Source: Acidobacteriota bacterium (lineage in GTDB: Bacteria > Acidobacteriota > Blastocatellia > Pyrinomonadales > Pyrinomonadaceae). Taken from it: DNA of 35,642 nucleotides. The stretch covers positions 1 through 35,642 of the forward strand of contig QHXI01000121.1 in assembly GCA_003222895.1 (NCBI GenBank). The letters are read 5' to 3'. Under the pieces are notes generated by a model. The model searched no databases. It was not told the origin of the DNA and was given only the letters and a program-made list of their open reading frames with translations. The translations under genes and the position numbers were made by a program. This document shows, piece after piece, positions 16,316 through 24,219 of the stretch (positions within the stretch are counted from its first letter, which is position 1; the number at the start of each line of letters is the position of its first letter).

Positions 16316-17845
16316 ATGATTAATAAGGTAACTACTCACCTCAGTCCCAACGAAGCGCTGATCTTTGAACGTTCTCAAACGGGCCGCGCGGGTTTTATGC
16401 TGCCCGCGCTCGACGTTGATGAATTATCGCTCGATGAAATCATCCCGCGCGAATTTCAGCGCGACGACGATCTCGCCGGCATGCCCGAGGTCACTGAAGT
16501 CGACGTCGTGCGGCACTTCACCCGCATGTCGACGTGGAATTATTCGATCGATCAGGGCATGTATCCACTCGGCTCGTGCACAATGAAGTACAACTCGCGG
16601 CTGAACGAAAAGGTCGCGCGCATCGCGGACTTTGCGAATCTTCATCCGCTCGCTTCTGAATCAGAATCGCAGGGCGCGTTGGAAGTAATCTACGAACTTC
16701 AGCAACACCTCGCCGAGATAACCGGTTTGCCGGGCGTATCGCTGCAACCGGCCGCGGGCGCGCACGGCGAGATGACCGGCATCATGATCATTCGCGCGTT
16801 CATCGACGCGCGCGACGGCAAAGAAGAATCGGCGAATCGCCGCACGATGCTTATTCCCGATTCCGCGCACGGGACCAATCCCGCGTCTGCTCATCTTTCC
16901 GGATTTACCGTCAAGACGATCAAATCGACTGCCGAAGGATTAACTGATCTCGATCATTTGCGTGAGCTGTGCGCGCATGGCGACGTGGCTGGGTTAATGT
17001 TGACGAATCCAAACACTCTCGGTTTGTTCGAGCGAAACATTCAGGAGATTTGCCGCATCGTCCACGACGCGGGCGGCCTGGTTTATATGGATGGCGCGAA
17101 TATGAACGCGCTGGTGGGCATCGCGCGGCCCGGCGACATGGGCGTCGATGTCATCCATCTGAATTTGCACAAGACGTTTTCGACGCCGCACGGCGGAGGC
17201 GGTCCCGGCTCTGGTCCATGCTGCTGCACAAAAGGGCTCGAGCCATTTCTTCCAGTGCCCCGAATCGTCAGTACCGCGAGCGGTAGCGACCGGATATTCA
17301 AACTCGATTACAACTACCCGCAATCGATTGGCCGCGTAAAGGCCTTTCTGGGCAACTATGGAATGATGTTGCGGGCGCTCGCATACACTCTCACGCACGG
17401 ATACGACGGTCTGCGCGAAGCCACCGAGACGGCCGTGCTGAACGCGCGTTACATCGCGCACGGTTTGCTTTCAGATTATGACAAGCCATTCAACGGCGAT
17501 CCGATGCACGAAGTTGTGTTCACCGACAAACGGCAAGCACGCAAAGGCGTGCATACGCTCGACATCGCCAAGCGTTTGATTGATTACGGCTTTCATCCGA
17601 TGACGATTTACTTTCCGCTGATTGTTTCGGGAGCGATGCTCATCGAGCCGACTGAATCAGTCGGGAGGCAGGAACTCGATCAATTCATCGATGCGATGCG
17701 ATCGATTGCAAAGGAAGCCGTCGAAGATCCGGAACTCGTCCTGAACGCGCCACACTCGACGCGCATCGGCCGCTTAGACGAAGCCGCCGCTGCGCGTAAA
17801 CCAGTTTTGCGTTGGAAGGCGAGCGCCGCTGCTCATGCATCCTAG
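16316..17845 (+). CDS. gcvPB: Glycine dehydrogenase (decarboxylating) subunit 2
   Basis: About 509 aa from ATG 16316 ('MINKVTTHLSPNEALIFE'). The frame is open upstream to 16262, but that part is octamer repeat. The PLP-binding lysine is in 'DVIHLNLHKTFSTPHGGGG'. 'YPLGSCTMKYN', 'PAAGAHGEMTGI', 'SAHGTNPASAHLSGF' and 'IYFPLIVSGAMLIEPTES' are family blocks. Next to the lysine loop it has 'GPCCCTKGLEPFLP', where most homologues have fewer cysteines. It forms the P protein with GcvPA and ends the operon. Confidence 0.97.
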   Translation: MINKVTTHLSPNEALIFERSQTGRAGFMLPALDVDELSLDEIIPREFQRDDDLAGMPEVTEVDVVRHFTRMSTWNYSIDQGMYPLGSCTMKYNSRLNEKVARIADFANLHPLASESESQGALEVIYELQQHLAEITGLPGVSLQPAAGAHGEMTGIMIIRAFIDARDGKEESANRRTMLIPDSAHGTNPASAHLSGFTVKTIKSTAEGLTDLDHLRELCAHGDVAGLMLTNPNTLGLFERNIQEICRIVHDAGGLVYMDGANMNALVGIARPGDMGVDVIHLNLHKTFSTPHGGGGPGSGPCCCTKGLEPFLPVPRIVSTASGSDRIFKLDYNYPQSIGRVKAFLGNYGMMLRALAYTLTHGYDGLREATETAVLNARYIAHGLLSDYDKPFNGDPMHEVVFTDKRQARKGVHTLDIAKRLIDYGFHPMTIYFPLIVSGAMLIEPTESVGRQELDQFIDAMRSIAKEAVEDPELVLNAPHSTRIGRLDEAAAARKPVLRWKASAAAHAS

Positions 17846-17939
17846 CGTGGTACTTCCTTTGGCGGCTGCTTTTTTTCGACGCTGAAACGTGAGGTTTCCG
17901 AGCTCGCATGACTAAGCTGTAACTCCGCGGGGTCTGTTT

Positions 17940-19034
17940 ATGACCGATACCGATAAAAGCTGGGACATTTTCATTTCTCACGCTTCCGAGGACAAGGATG
18001 AGTTTGTTCGACCGCTGGCCACGGCATTGCGGAACCTCGGTCTCGAAGTGTGGTATGACGAATTCAGCTTGCATCTAGGGGACAGTCTATCGCGATCGCT
18101 CGACAAAGGATTAGCCAATTCAAAATACGGCGCTGTCGTAATCAGTCCAAACTTTATCAGAAAAAAGTGGACCGAATACGAACTGCGCGGTTTGATCAAT
18201 AGAGAGATTTACCAGGAGCGTGTGATTCTACCGATTTGGCATCACGTAACCCACCAGGATGTTATGAAGTTTAGTCCACCGTTGGCCGACAAGATTGCGC
18301 TCGTTACAGATGGCCGCGGCGTGATTGACTCAGCACTTCAGATATTCCGAGAGGTGAGGCCGGAGCAATACGTTCAAGTCAAACGCGCCGGCCTGGTTCG
18401 TCTGGCCGAGGGCGGTGAGATCGAAAAAACCGATCTGGAAGAATATGCGGCGCGAATCTTGACCGGCGAGCGTAGATTGCTTCTGCTGGACGCACTTACA
18501 AAGCTCCGGCACGCCCTGGCGCTGTTTGCCGAGATGTTGGGCAATTACCGTGACTCGGAAAACTCTTATCAGAGCGCCTTGGCCAATAAGGGCTACGACC
18601 CGCCGCTGGATTACTCGCCATTGTCCAATCCAGCCTTCCCGCGCTTTCCGACGACTTATGAGGCGGACTACAGGATTAACCGGGCTGATGAAAACGCGCG
18701 CGACGTTTTAAACCGACTGAAAATCGAGGCCGCTGAGACTTACAAGCTCGTACAATCCGCGGCCGAAATAAGAAAGGCCGTTGACCCAAGGGATCAAGTG
18801 GAGGAATTGCCGCCCGTGCTCGATGGCTTACTTCTGTATGTGACAAAAACAATTTCAGAGTCGGAGGGCGCTCACAACTGGTGGGTGAGCGATAAATTGG
18901 ATCGTTGGATCAGGGAAATCGCAGGAGCCCAGCGATTAATCGACAGCGCCATCACTTTGCTCCTGTCGTGGGCGCGATTTGATCCGGTTAAGACGGCTCT
19001 GGAAGATCCGCTGCTGACGCAACAGACTGAGTAA
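17940..19034 (+). CDS. TIR-domain protein, possible NADase
   Basis: 364 aa. The first 130 residues are a bacterial TIR domain: 'DIFISHASEDKDEFVRPLA', the BB-loop region 'LEVWYDEFSLHLGDSL', 'GAVVISPNFIRKKW' and 'KWTEYELRGL'. Glu81 in the WxxxEL motif lines up with the catalytic Glu of TIR NAD-cleaving enzymes. The remaining 230 residues are mostly helical with no family I recognise ('ARILTGERRLLLLDALTKLRHALALFAEML', 'VLDGLLLYVTKTISESEGAHNWWVSDKL'). By family such proteins act in anti-phage defence or as effectors, with the second domain sensing or oligomerising. A small gene follows 30 bases later and is probably co-transcribed. Confidence 0.85.
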   Translation: MTDTDKSWDIFISHASEDKDEFVRPLATALRNLGLEVWYDEFSLHLGDSLSRSLDKGLANSKYGAVVISPNFIRKKWTEYELRGLINREIYQERVILPIWHHVTHQDVMKFSPPLADKIALVTDGRGVIDSALQIFREVRPEQYVQVKRAGLVRLAEGGEIEKTDLEEYAARILTGERRLLLLDALTKLRHALALFAEMLGNYRDSENSYQSALANKGYDPPLDYSPLSNPAFPRFPTTYEADYRINRADENARDVLNRLKIEAAETYKLVQSAAEIRKAVDPRDQVEELPPVLDGLLLYVTKTISESEGAHNWWVSDKLDRWIREIAGAQRLIDSAITLLLSWARFDPVKTALEDPLLTQQTE

Positions 19035-19064
19035 TGGTTCCCTTTTTATTAATTCGGAGGAGAA

Positions 19065-19394
19065 ATGTCCGCACAACAACAACCATGGTCCGGCCTTGAA
19101 ATAGAAACCAGTTTCTTTCCGCTTTCTTTTTTTCTTTATCTCTGCACGCCGACGATCGTGATTGACGGCGTCGCGAACCGGCGCCCGTGGGGCAAGCACA
19201 ACTTTCAACTGGAACCCGGCATGCACAACGTGAAGATTTTCTTTCACTACCTCTTCATGTCGACGTGCGGATTTAATCAGATGAACATCGTGGTCCAACC
19301 GAATTGCGTTCATCGCATCAAGTACGAAATGGGAATCTTCATGTTTTCGCCCGGCACGATCAGAGAGGTCCCGCCGCCGTATAGATTTCAATAG
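19065..19394 (+). CDS. Small protein of unknown function downstream of the TIR gene
   Basis: 109 aa with an excellent ribosome binding site (GGAGGAG, 3 bases before the ATG). I recognise no family. There is one hydrophobic patch at residues 17-30 ('FFPLSFFLYLCTPTIVI'), then 'DGVANRRPWGKHNFQLEPGMHNVKIFFHYLF', which resembles a small beta-sandwich of the PEGA/Ig-like kind, and two further Cys residues. It follows the TIR gene by 30 bases on the same strand, so a shared transcript and related function are plausible. Convergent with the ferredoxin gene. Confidence 0.65.
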   Translation: MSAQQQPWSGLEIETSFFPLSFFLYLCTPTIVIDGVANRRPWGKHNFQLEPGMHNVKIFFHYLFMSTCGFNQMNIVVQPNCVHRIKYEMGIFMFSPGTIREVPPPYRFQ

Positions 19395-19449
19395 CGCTCT
19401 TCAATCACACCAGGAAAAATGAAATGCAAGTCTGCGGGCAGGATATGGC

Positions 19450-19887
19450 CTACGTCTCCCACTCTGCTGTGCTTTCTGACTGATGAACCTCGCCTTCAGC
19501 GGGAACTTTCATCAAGGCCAGCCGCTTAACCACTCGACCATTCATCAAATGCTCTTCAATAATCTCCGGCACGTCTGAAGATCGCACTTGCGCGTACCAA
19601 ACGCCGTCTGGATAAATCATCACTGCTGCGCCGATCGCGCAAAATCCCACCGAAGCGCATTCCGTTAGAATGACGCTTCCTTTCGGATTTTTTCCCTTCG
19701 CTGCTTTGCCAAAAAGAATTCCGCGCGTCGTCAGCTCGCGCTCAAACGCGTCGCGTACTTCAGCACTGTCTCGCGCCGAACACGACTTTCCGGTGCAGAC
19801 AAAAACATGATGCCGGATAGGCGCCGTTGCGACTGGCGCGAGATCGCACAATTCCTCAAAGTTTTCGATAAAATCCGGTATTGCCAT
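19450..19887 (-). CDS. (2Fe-2S) thioredoxin-like ferredoxin
   Basis: About 145 aa from ATG 19887; AAAGAG lies 5 bases upstream. A longer frame to 20046 adds only a basic, non-conserved stretch. The cluster ligands are two Cys in 'VFVCTGKSCSARDS' and two in 'LTECASVGFCAIGAAVMIYP', the pattern of thioredoxin-fold 2Fe-2S ferredoxins (NuoE-C-terminal-like). 'DGVWYAQVRSSDVPEIIEEHLMNGRVVKRL' is the typical end. It should carry electrons in the cytoplasm. The partner is unknown, and no hydrogenase or complex I genes are nearby. Confidence 0.88.
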   Translation of the reverse strand: MAIPDFIENFEELCDLAPVATAPIRHHVFVCTGKSCSARDSAEVRDAFERELTTRGILFGKAAKGKNPKGSVILTECASVGFCAIGAAVMIYPDGVWYAQVRSSDVPEIIEEHLMNGRVVKRLALMKVPAEGEVHQSESTAEWET

Positions 19888-20092
19888 CGTGCTCTTTATG
19901 CTAACACGAAGTCGTTCGGCGTCGTCTGTAGATTGAAGACGCGCAAGCTTTCGACGCCCAGAGCGTTCTTGAATTTTGGAATCTTTGCGCGCAATGCGAT
20001 TCATTGTAAGATTGATCCGAACGGGCGACCGCCTGACCGACCGCATCTGAATTCGGCGGTCATCGGATGCGGGCGCCTAATTTGATATTCAC

Positions 20093-21736
20093 GTGAAGAA
20101 TTTTCGAAACATCACTCAGGCCCGGCAGCCGCGGGAATCGAACGGCTTGGTGATACATGTCTCTTCGCTGAACGATCGAACGACCGAAGTTGTGATGGGC
20201 GATCGGGTGCGCATCGGCGTAAGCGAGGATTGCGACGTCAATATTCGCCTACCCCAAGCCGCGGGTTCTCCAAGTGATGGCGCCGTCATCGAAGTCACCC
20301 GCGTTGACGGCACTTACCGCATCACCAGCGCCGATCCTTCGATCGATGTAAAGCTGAACGGCCGCGAAATCAAGCCCAACAAAAGCATCAGCGACGGCGA
20401 TGAAATTTGGATCGGGCCGTCCGGACCTTCGATTCATTTCTTTCCGATTGCCGCCAATGCCGCATTGGTTCCGGGGCGTAGAGGCAGCACGCATGTTGCT
20501 CCGTTTATCGAACAGGCGGCGATGGAAGCTTCGGCGACCGCGCGCCGCGACGACGCGAAAATTTTCCTGCGCGAATTTACTCGCGAGCTGGTTCGCGAAA
20601 TCAATCCGAGCACGAAGATCATTCTCTTCGCCATAATTATCTTCGCCGTCGTCGGCGCGCTCTACCTCGGCTTCGCGCAATTCAACGAAACGCGCAAAAA
20701 CCGTCGCGTCATCGCCGAGCAACAAGAGCGCCTCATTGCGCAGCAACAGCAGATGCAAAAAGCGAACGAGCAGCTGGGAAAAGTAATCGAATCCAACAAC
20801 CAGGTCATCAAGACAATTTCACTTGGCGAGGTGCTCCGCGTAAATTATGGCAGCGGTGTTTGTTTAATCTCGGGCTCGTATATGTTCGTCGAGGCGGGCA
20901 CAGGAAGACCGCTGCGCTTTCCGGAAACGCAAACTAACGAACAGGGCGGAACCATTCAGAACGGCGGCGAGCAGCCAGTGCTGACGCCGGAGGGTCGCGG
21001 CGCGATCGCCGAGTACGAATTTGTGGGCACCGGCTTTCACACTGGCGATGGTTTCATTCTTACCAATCGCCATGTCGTCCAACCATGGTTGGCTGATGAA
21101 CGCGCGCAAAGTTTGAGCAGCGCCGTTAATGGCAAACCGCGATTGAAAAAGTTAGTGGCTTTCTTTCCCGGCGTGACTCAGCCGATTGCCTTGAAATACA
21201 AACAAGCGTCCGCCGGCGAAGACGTTGCCATATGCACTATCGATCCGAAAGACATGCCGCCGAAGGTCCCGGTGCTGCCTTTGGACAAGAGTTCCGATTC
21301 AGTTGCAGTCGGAAGGATCGTCGTGACAATGGGTTATCCTTCGGGCCCTGATCGTCTGCTGGCGATGCTGGATCCGACTGAAGCGCAGGGAATCCAGAAT
21401 CGCTACAGCACCGCTGAATCGTTACTGACTTATTTGGCGCAGACGAAACACATTCAGCCGCTGCAAACCCAGGGCAACATCACCGATCTCGATGCGAAGC
21501 GAATCGCGTACGACGCGCGCACGGGCGAAGGAGGATCGGGTGGCCCATTGTTTGGACCATCGGGTCGAGTAATCGGAATCACGTTTGCAATCTTTACCGA
21601 GAACACTGCATCAAACTTCGCGGTGCCGATTCATTTTGGAATTGGCTTGCTCGAAAAGTCGGGCTGGACCGCTCCCCCCACTCCCGAAACCGAGCAAAAA
21701 GAAGTGGCAGCGACGCAGCAGGCCGGTGGCCGCTGA
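20093..21736 (+). CDS. Membrane-anchored trypsin-like serine protease with FHA-like N-terminus
   Basis: 547 aa from a GTG start. Residues 20-118 look like an FHA-type fold ('RVRIGVSEDCDVNIRLP', 'VKLNGREIKPNKSISDGDEIWIG'), though the usual phosphopeptide-binding Arg/Ser/His pattern is incomplete. One transmembrane segment follows at 176-195, then a Gln-rich coiled coil (about 200-235). The protease domain has His327 in 'LTNRHVV', Asp377 in 'GEDVAIC' and Ser482 in 'GEGGSGGPLFG', a complete catalytic triad of the HtrA/trypsin type without a PDZ domain. Topology suggests a cytoplasmic FHA-like domain and a periplasmic protease, that is, signalling across the membrane. The substrate is unknown. 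Confidence 0.85.
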   Translation: MKNFRNITQARQPRESNGLVIHVSSLNDRTTEVVMGDRVRIGVSEDCDVNIRLPQAAGSPSDGAVIEVTRVDGTYRITSADPSIDVKLNGREIKPNKSISDGDEIWIGPSGPSIHFFPIAANAALVPGRRGSTHVAPFIEQAAMEASATARRDDAKIFLREFTRELVREINPSTKIILFAIIIFAVVGALYLGFAQFNETRKNRRVIAEQQERLIAQQQQMQKANEQLGKVIESNNQVIKTISLGEVLRVNYGSGVCLISGSYMFVEAGTGRPLRFPETQTNEQGGTIQNGGEQPVLTPEGRGAIAEYEFVGTGFHTGDGFILTNRHVVQPWLADERAQSLSSAVNGKPRLKKLVAFFPGVTQPIALKYKQASAGEDVAICTIDPKDMPPKVPVLPLDKSSDSVAVGRIVVTMGYPSGPDRLLAMLDPTEAQGIQNRYSTAESLLTYLAQTKHIQPLQTQGNITDLDAKRIAYDARTGEGGSGGPLFGPSGRVIGITFAIFTENTASNFAVPIHFGIGLLEKSGWTAPPTPETEQKEVAATQQAGGR

Positions 21737-21889
21737 GATCGCGGCATAGTCATTGCTCAATTGCACGATGGTTTGGGAAACACCCTTAGCGATTTAGATG
21801 TGTGCCGGAACATCGCTCCATTTGCAGCGTTCAAGTGAGCGTGGATTATCCAAGTGCCTGAAAAATTCGTCAGATTTATTTAGCCGATA

Positions 21890-24124
21890 ATGACCTTTCG
21901 CCCCGCACTTTCGATTCTTTGTCTGGCGCTGTGGTGCTTTGAGTCTCCCGCCCAGACGGCGAAGCAGTTTCTCATCAATCCTGAGTCGACGAAGATCGCC
22001 GCGCCCATAAGCGCGTCGCCACGTACCGATTCGTCGTCGACTGATTCGAAATCCGCCACGACCGGGATGACTACGCCAAAGGACGATGCGGAGAATCTTG
22101 ATTCATCAAAGCCGAACGAGACTCAATTTAGGGTCGAGCGAATGCCGCTGGTTGGCGGCGCCGAGTTGCTGACGATCTTTGGGCGACTGGATGGATTGCG
22201 ATCGTCGAACTCGTCTGCGTCGCCGGAAGTGCCGCTCATCAGCGTCATCCGCGATACTTTATCTGATGCCGATCCCGACAACGATCGTCTGCGCTACGTC
22301 TGGATGTTGACGTGCGCGCAACCGAATCTGATGAAACGGATAGCGTCCGCGATTCCCTTCCTCTATCAGCACGTCGGAAATCAAAGTCACGCGTCCAACG
22401 ATCCGCCCAAGCCGATCCTCGATCTCGCAAATACCAGCCGCCAGACTTGGAATCGTTTTTTCTGGGCTGGAATGCAGAGTGTATTTCTCGATAGCTATGG
22501 CATTCCTATTAAAGCATCGACGCGCACCTATCGCCGTAACGCAAGCGATTATCGATCGGGCCACGTGATGCAGGCGCTGTCGATCCTCGATACCTATGAA
22601 AAGCTGCGACAGCAAGCGCGCGATGAAAACGAGTTGCTCGCTCTCAACTCGCGGACCGCAATTGAAAATTCAGGCACAAACACCGTCGTCGCCGACACCT
22701 CGACACCGATGTTTTATGAACTCACGTCGGCATTTACTCCAGGAGAAATGCTCGAGCTGCGCGCGCGTTTGATCCTTTCGAACAACACCCTCGGTGGTTT
22801 GCTGGGCCCGAATAAATTCGCGGAGACAGTAATCAAGCACACGATGACCTCAGTCGACAAAGCGGGTCACAACTGGGAGTTGCTGCGCCAGCGCGCGGAA
22901 GCTGAAGGACTGTATTTCGAGCCGCTGACGATGCCCGACGGTCGCGCTACGCATGCGACCCTTTGGATTGCCAAGCCTGATTTGCAAGCCCAGCCGAACC
23001 GCGACTTTCACGATCGATTTCTGAACATCTCAAGTCCCTGGAAAGACAATCGGCTACGAAATTGGACCGGCTATTCGCGCACGTGGTACCTGGATGGCGA
23101 TAGCCGGCCGACGACAGGAAACGATCCAAATGCGCGGCCAATCGAGATGATTCCGTTGGCGATTTACGGTCTCGACCATCCAAAGATCCCGGCGCTGCTC
23201 GTCGATTTTCGTGACAGCCTGAATCCGAAAAAGCGCGAGATGTCCCGACGCATCGTGAGCGATCTGACGAAGAACATTTTCTCGCTCTCAAACTTTGGCA
23301 ACCTGCCGTATTTTGCCGGCAAGAGCCTCTTTGACTTCCTCAGTGGCCGTCGCGGCATGGACGTGAATCAGCCGACGCGCCTCCGCGGTTATTCCCAGTT
23401 GAAGTTGTTGCTGTCGTTCAACTCGACCCTCGATGCAAAGCTGCGCGATGAAATCGAACGGCGGATTCAAAACGTTTCGCTCAACCCGCTCAATAACAAC
23501 AACGAGCAAGAGGTGCAACTCGCACGTCAGCAGTACGACGCGCTCATTGATTTCGCGCGCCGACCTGATGGCCTGTCCGCGAAGATCGAACGCGATCGCC
23601 GCGCCGAGATGGTGCCACTCGCGCATGGTCGCGCCGCGCGCATCTTTCTTGATTTGGGCAACGTCCTGACGTTCGGGCGCTATGTGCATCGCGAGAAAGC
23701 AACACCCGAGTTGTACGTGCGGCTCGAGAATGCGCGTCGCGTGGAACGTCACACCCGGTTTCTGGCCGAGGTTGCAAAGTCTTCACCACAGACCGAAGTT
23801 GCCTGGGACATCGAGATGGTGAAGCGTTCGCTGCAATTCCTGGCCGAGCAAGGAAGCGCAGCGAATAGCTCTGCGGCGAAAGCCACGGCGGCAATTTTTC
23901 GGAAGACCAATGATGCAGATGCGCGGCGTCTGTGCCTTGACGCACTGTCGAAAATCAACAATCAGACGGCCCGGGCCGAGCTGCTGCGAGCCTATCAGCA
24001 GGAGGCGGCGGAATCAGAATTGAGAAAAGACATCGCCGATCGGCTGCGCAAAGCGGTGGCCGCTGACTCGCGAATTAAGCCAAAGGAAGCAAGCGCGGTG
24101 TTGAGTCAGGTAGGATCGCCGTAA
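21890..24124 (+). CDS. Large exported protein of unknown function
   Basis: 744 aa starting with a signal peptide ('MTFRPALSILCLALWCFESPAQT', cleavage probably after AQT). I do not recognise a family. The mature protein is soluble-looking. Stretches such as 'MTSVDKAGHNWELLRQRAEAEGLYFEPL' and the Ala/Leu-rich C-terminal 150 residues ('AKATAAIFRKTNDADARRLCLDALSKI') suggest helical repeats of the HEAT type at the end. It lies 80 bases before the exported phosphatase-superfamily gene on the same strand, so the two may work together in the periplasm. That link is only from position. Confidence 0.7.
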   Translation: MTFRPALSILCLALWCFESPAQTAKQFLINPESTKIAAPISASPRTDSSSTDSKSATTGMTTPKDDAENLDSSKPNETQFRVERMPLVGGAELLTIFGRLDGLRSSNSSASPEVPLISVIRDTLSDADPDNDRLRYVWMLTCAQPNLMKRIASAIPFLYQHVGNQSHASNDPPKPILDLANTSRQTWNRFFWAGMQSVFLDSYGIPIKASTRTYRRNASDYRSGHVMQALSILDTYEKLRQQARDENELLALNSRTAIENSGTNTVVADTSTPMFYELTSAFTPGEMLELRARLILSNNTLGGLLGPNKFAETVIKHTMTSVDKAGHNWELLRQRAEAEGLYFEPLTMPDGRATHATLWIAKPDLQAQPNRDFHDRFLNISSPWKDNRLRNWTGYSRTWYLDGDSRPTTGNDPNARPIEMIPLAIYGLDHPKIPALLVDFRDSLNPKKREMSRRIVSDLTKNIFSLSNFGNLPYFAGKSLFDFLSGRRGMDVNQPTRLRGYSQLKLLLSFNSTLDAKLRDEIERRIQNVSLNPLNNNNEQEVQLARQQYDALIDFARRPDGLSAKIERDRRAEMVPLAHGRAARIFLDLGNVLTFGRYVHREKATPELYVRLENARRVERHTRFLAEVAKSSPQTEVAWDIEMVKRSLQFLAEQGSAANSSAAKATAAIFRKTNDADARRLCLDALSKINNQTARAELLRAYQQEAAESELRKDIADRLRKAVAADSRIKPKEASAVLSQVGSP

Positions 24125-24130
24125 GAACAA

Positions 24131-24219
24131 TTTGCATTTTTCAATTTTCAGTTTTCCATCCACGGTGTAGAAGTTGGATTAGAAATGCAAAATGAAAATT
24201 GCAAAATGAAAATTGCAGA
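24131..24219. repeat. Inverted pair of 7-bp arrays at the start of the phosphatase gene
   Basis: The left array (24131-24158) is TTTGCAT, TTTTCAA, TTTTCAG, TTTTCCA. The right array (24185-24219) is ATGCAAA, ATGAAAA, TTGCAAA, ATGAAAA, TTGCAGA. They are inverted copies around a 26-base centre. The right array supplies both candidate start codons and the first codons of the next gene, and no Shine-Dalgarno sequence is left. Confidence 0.85.
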
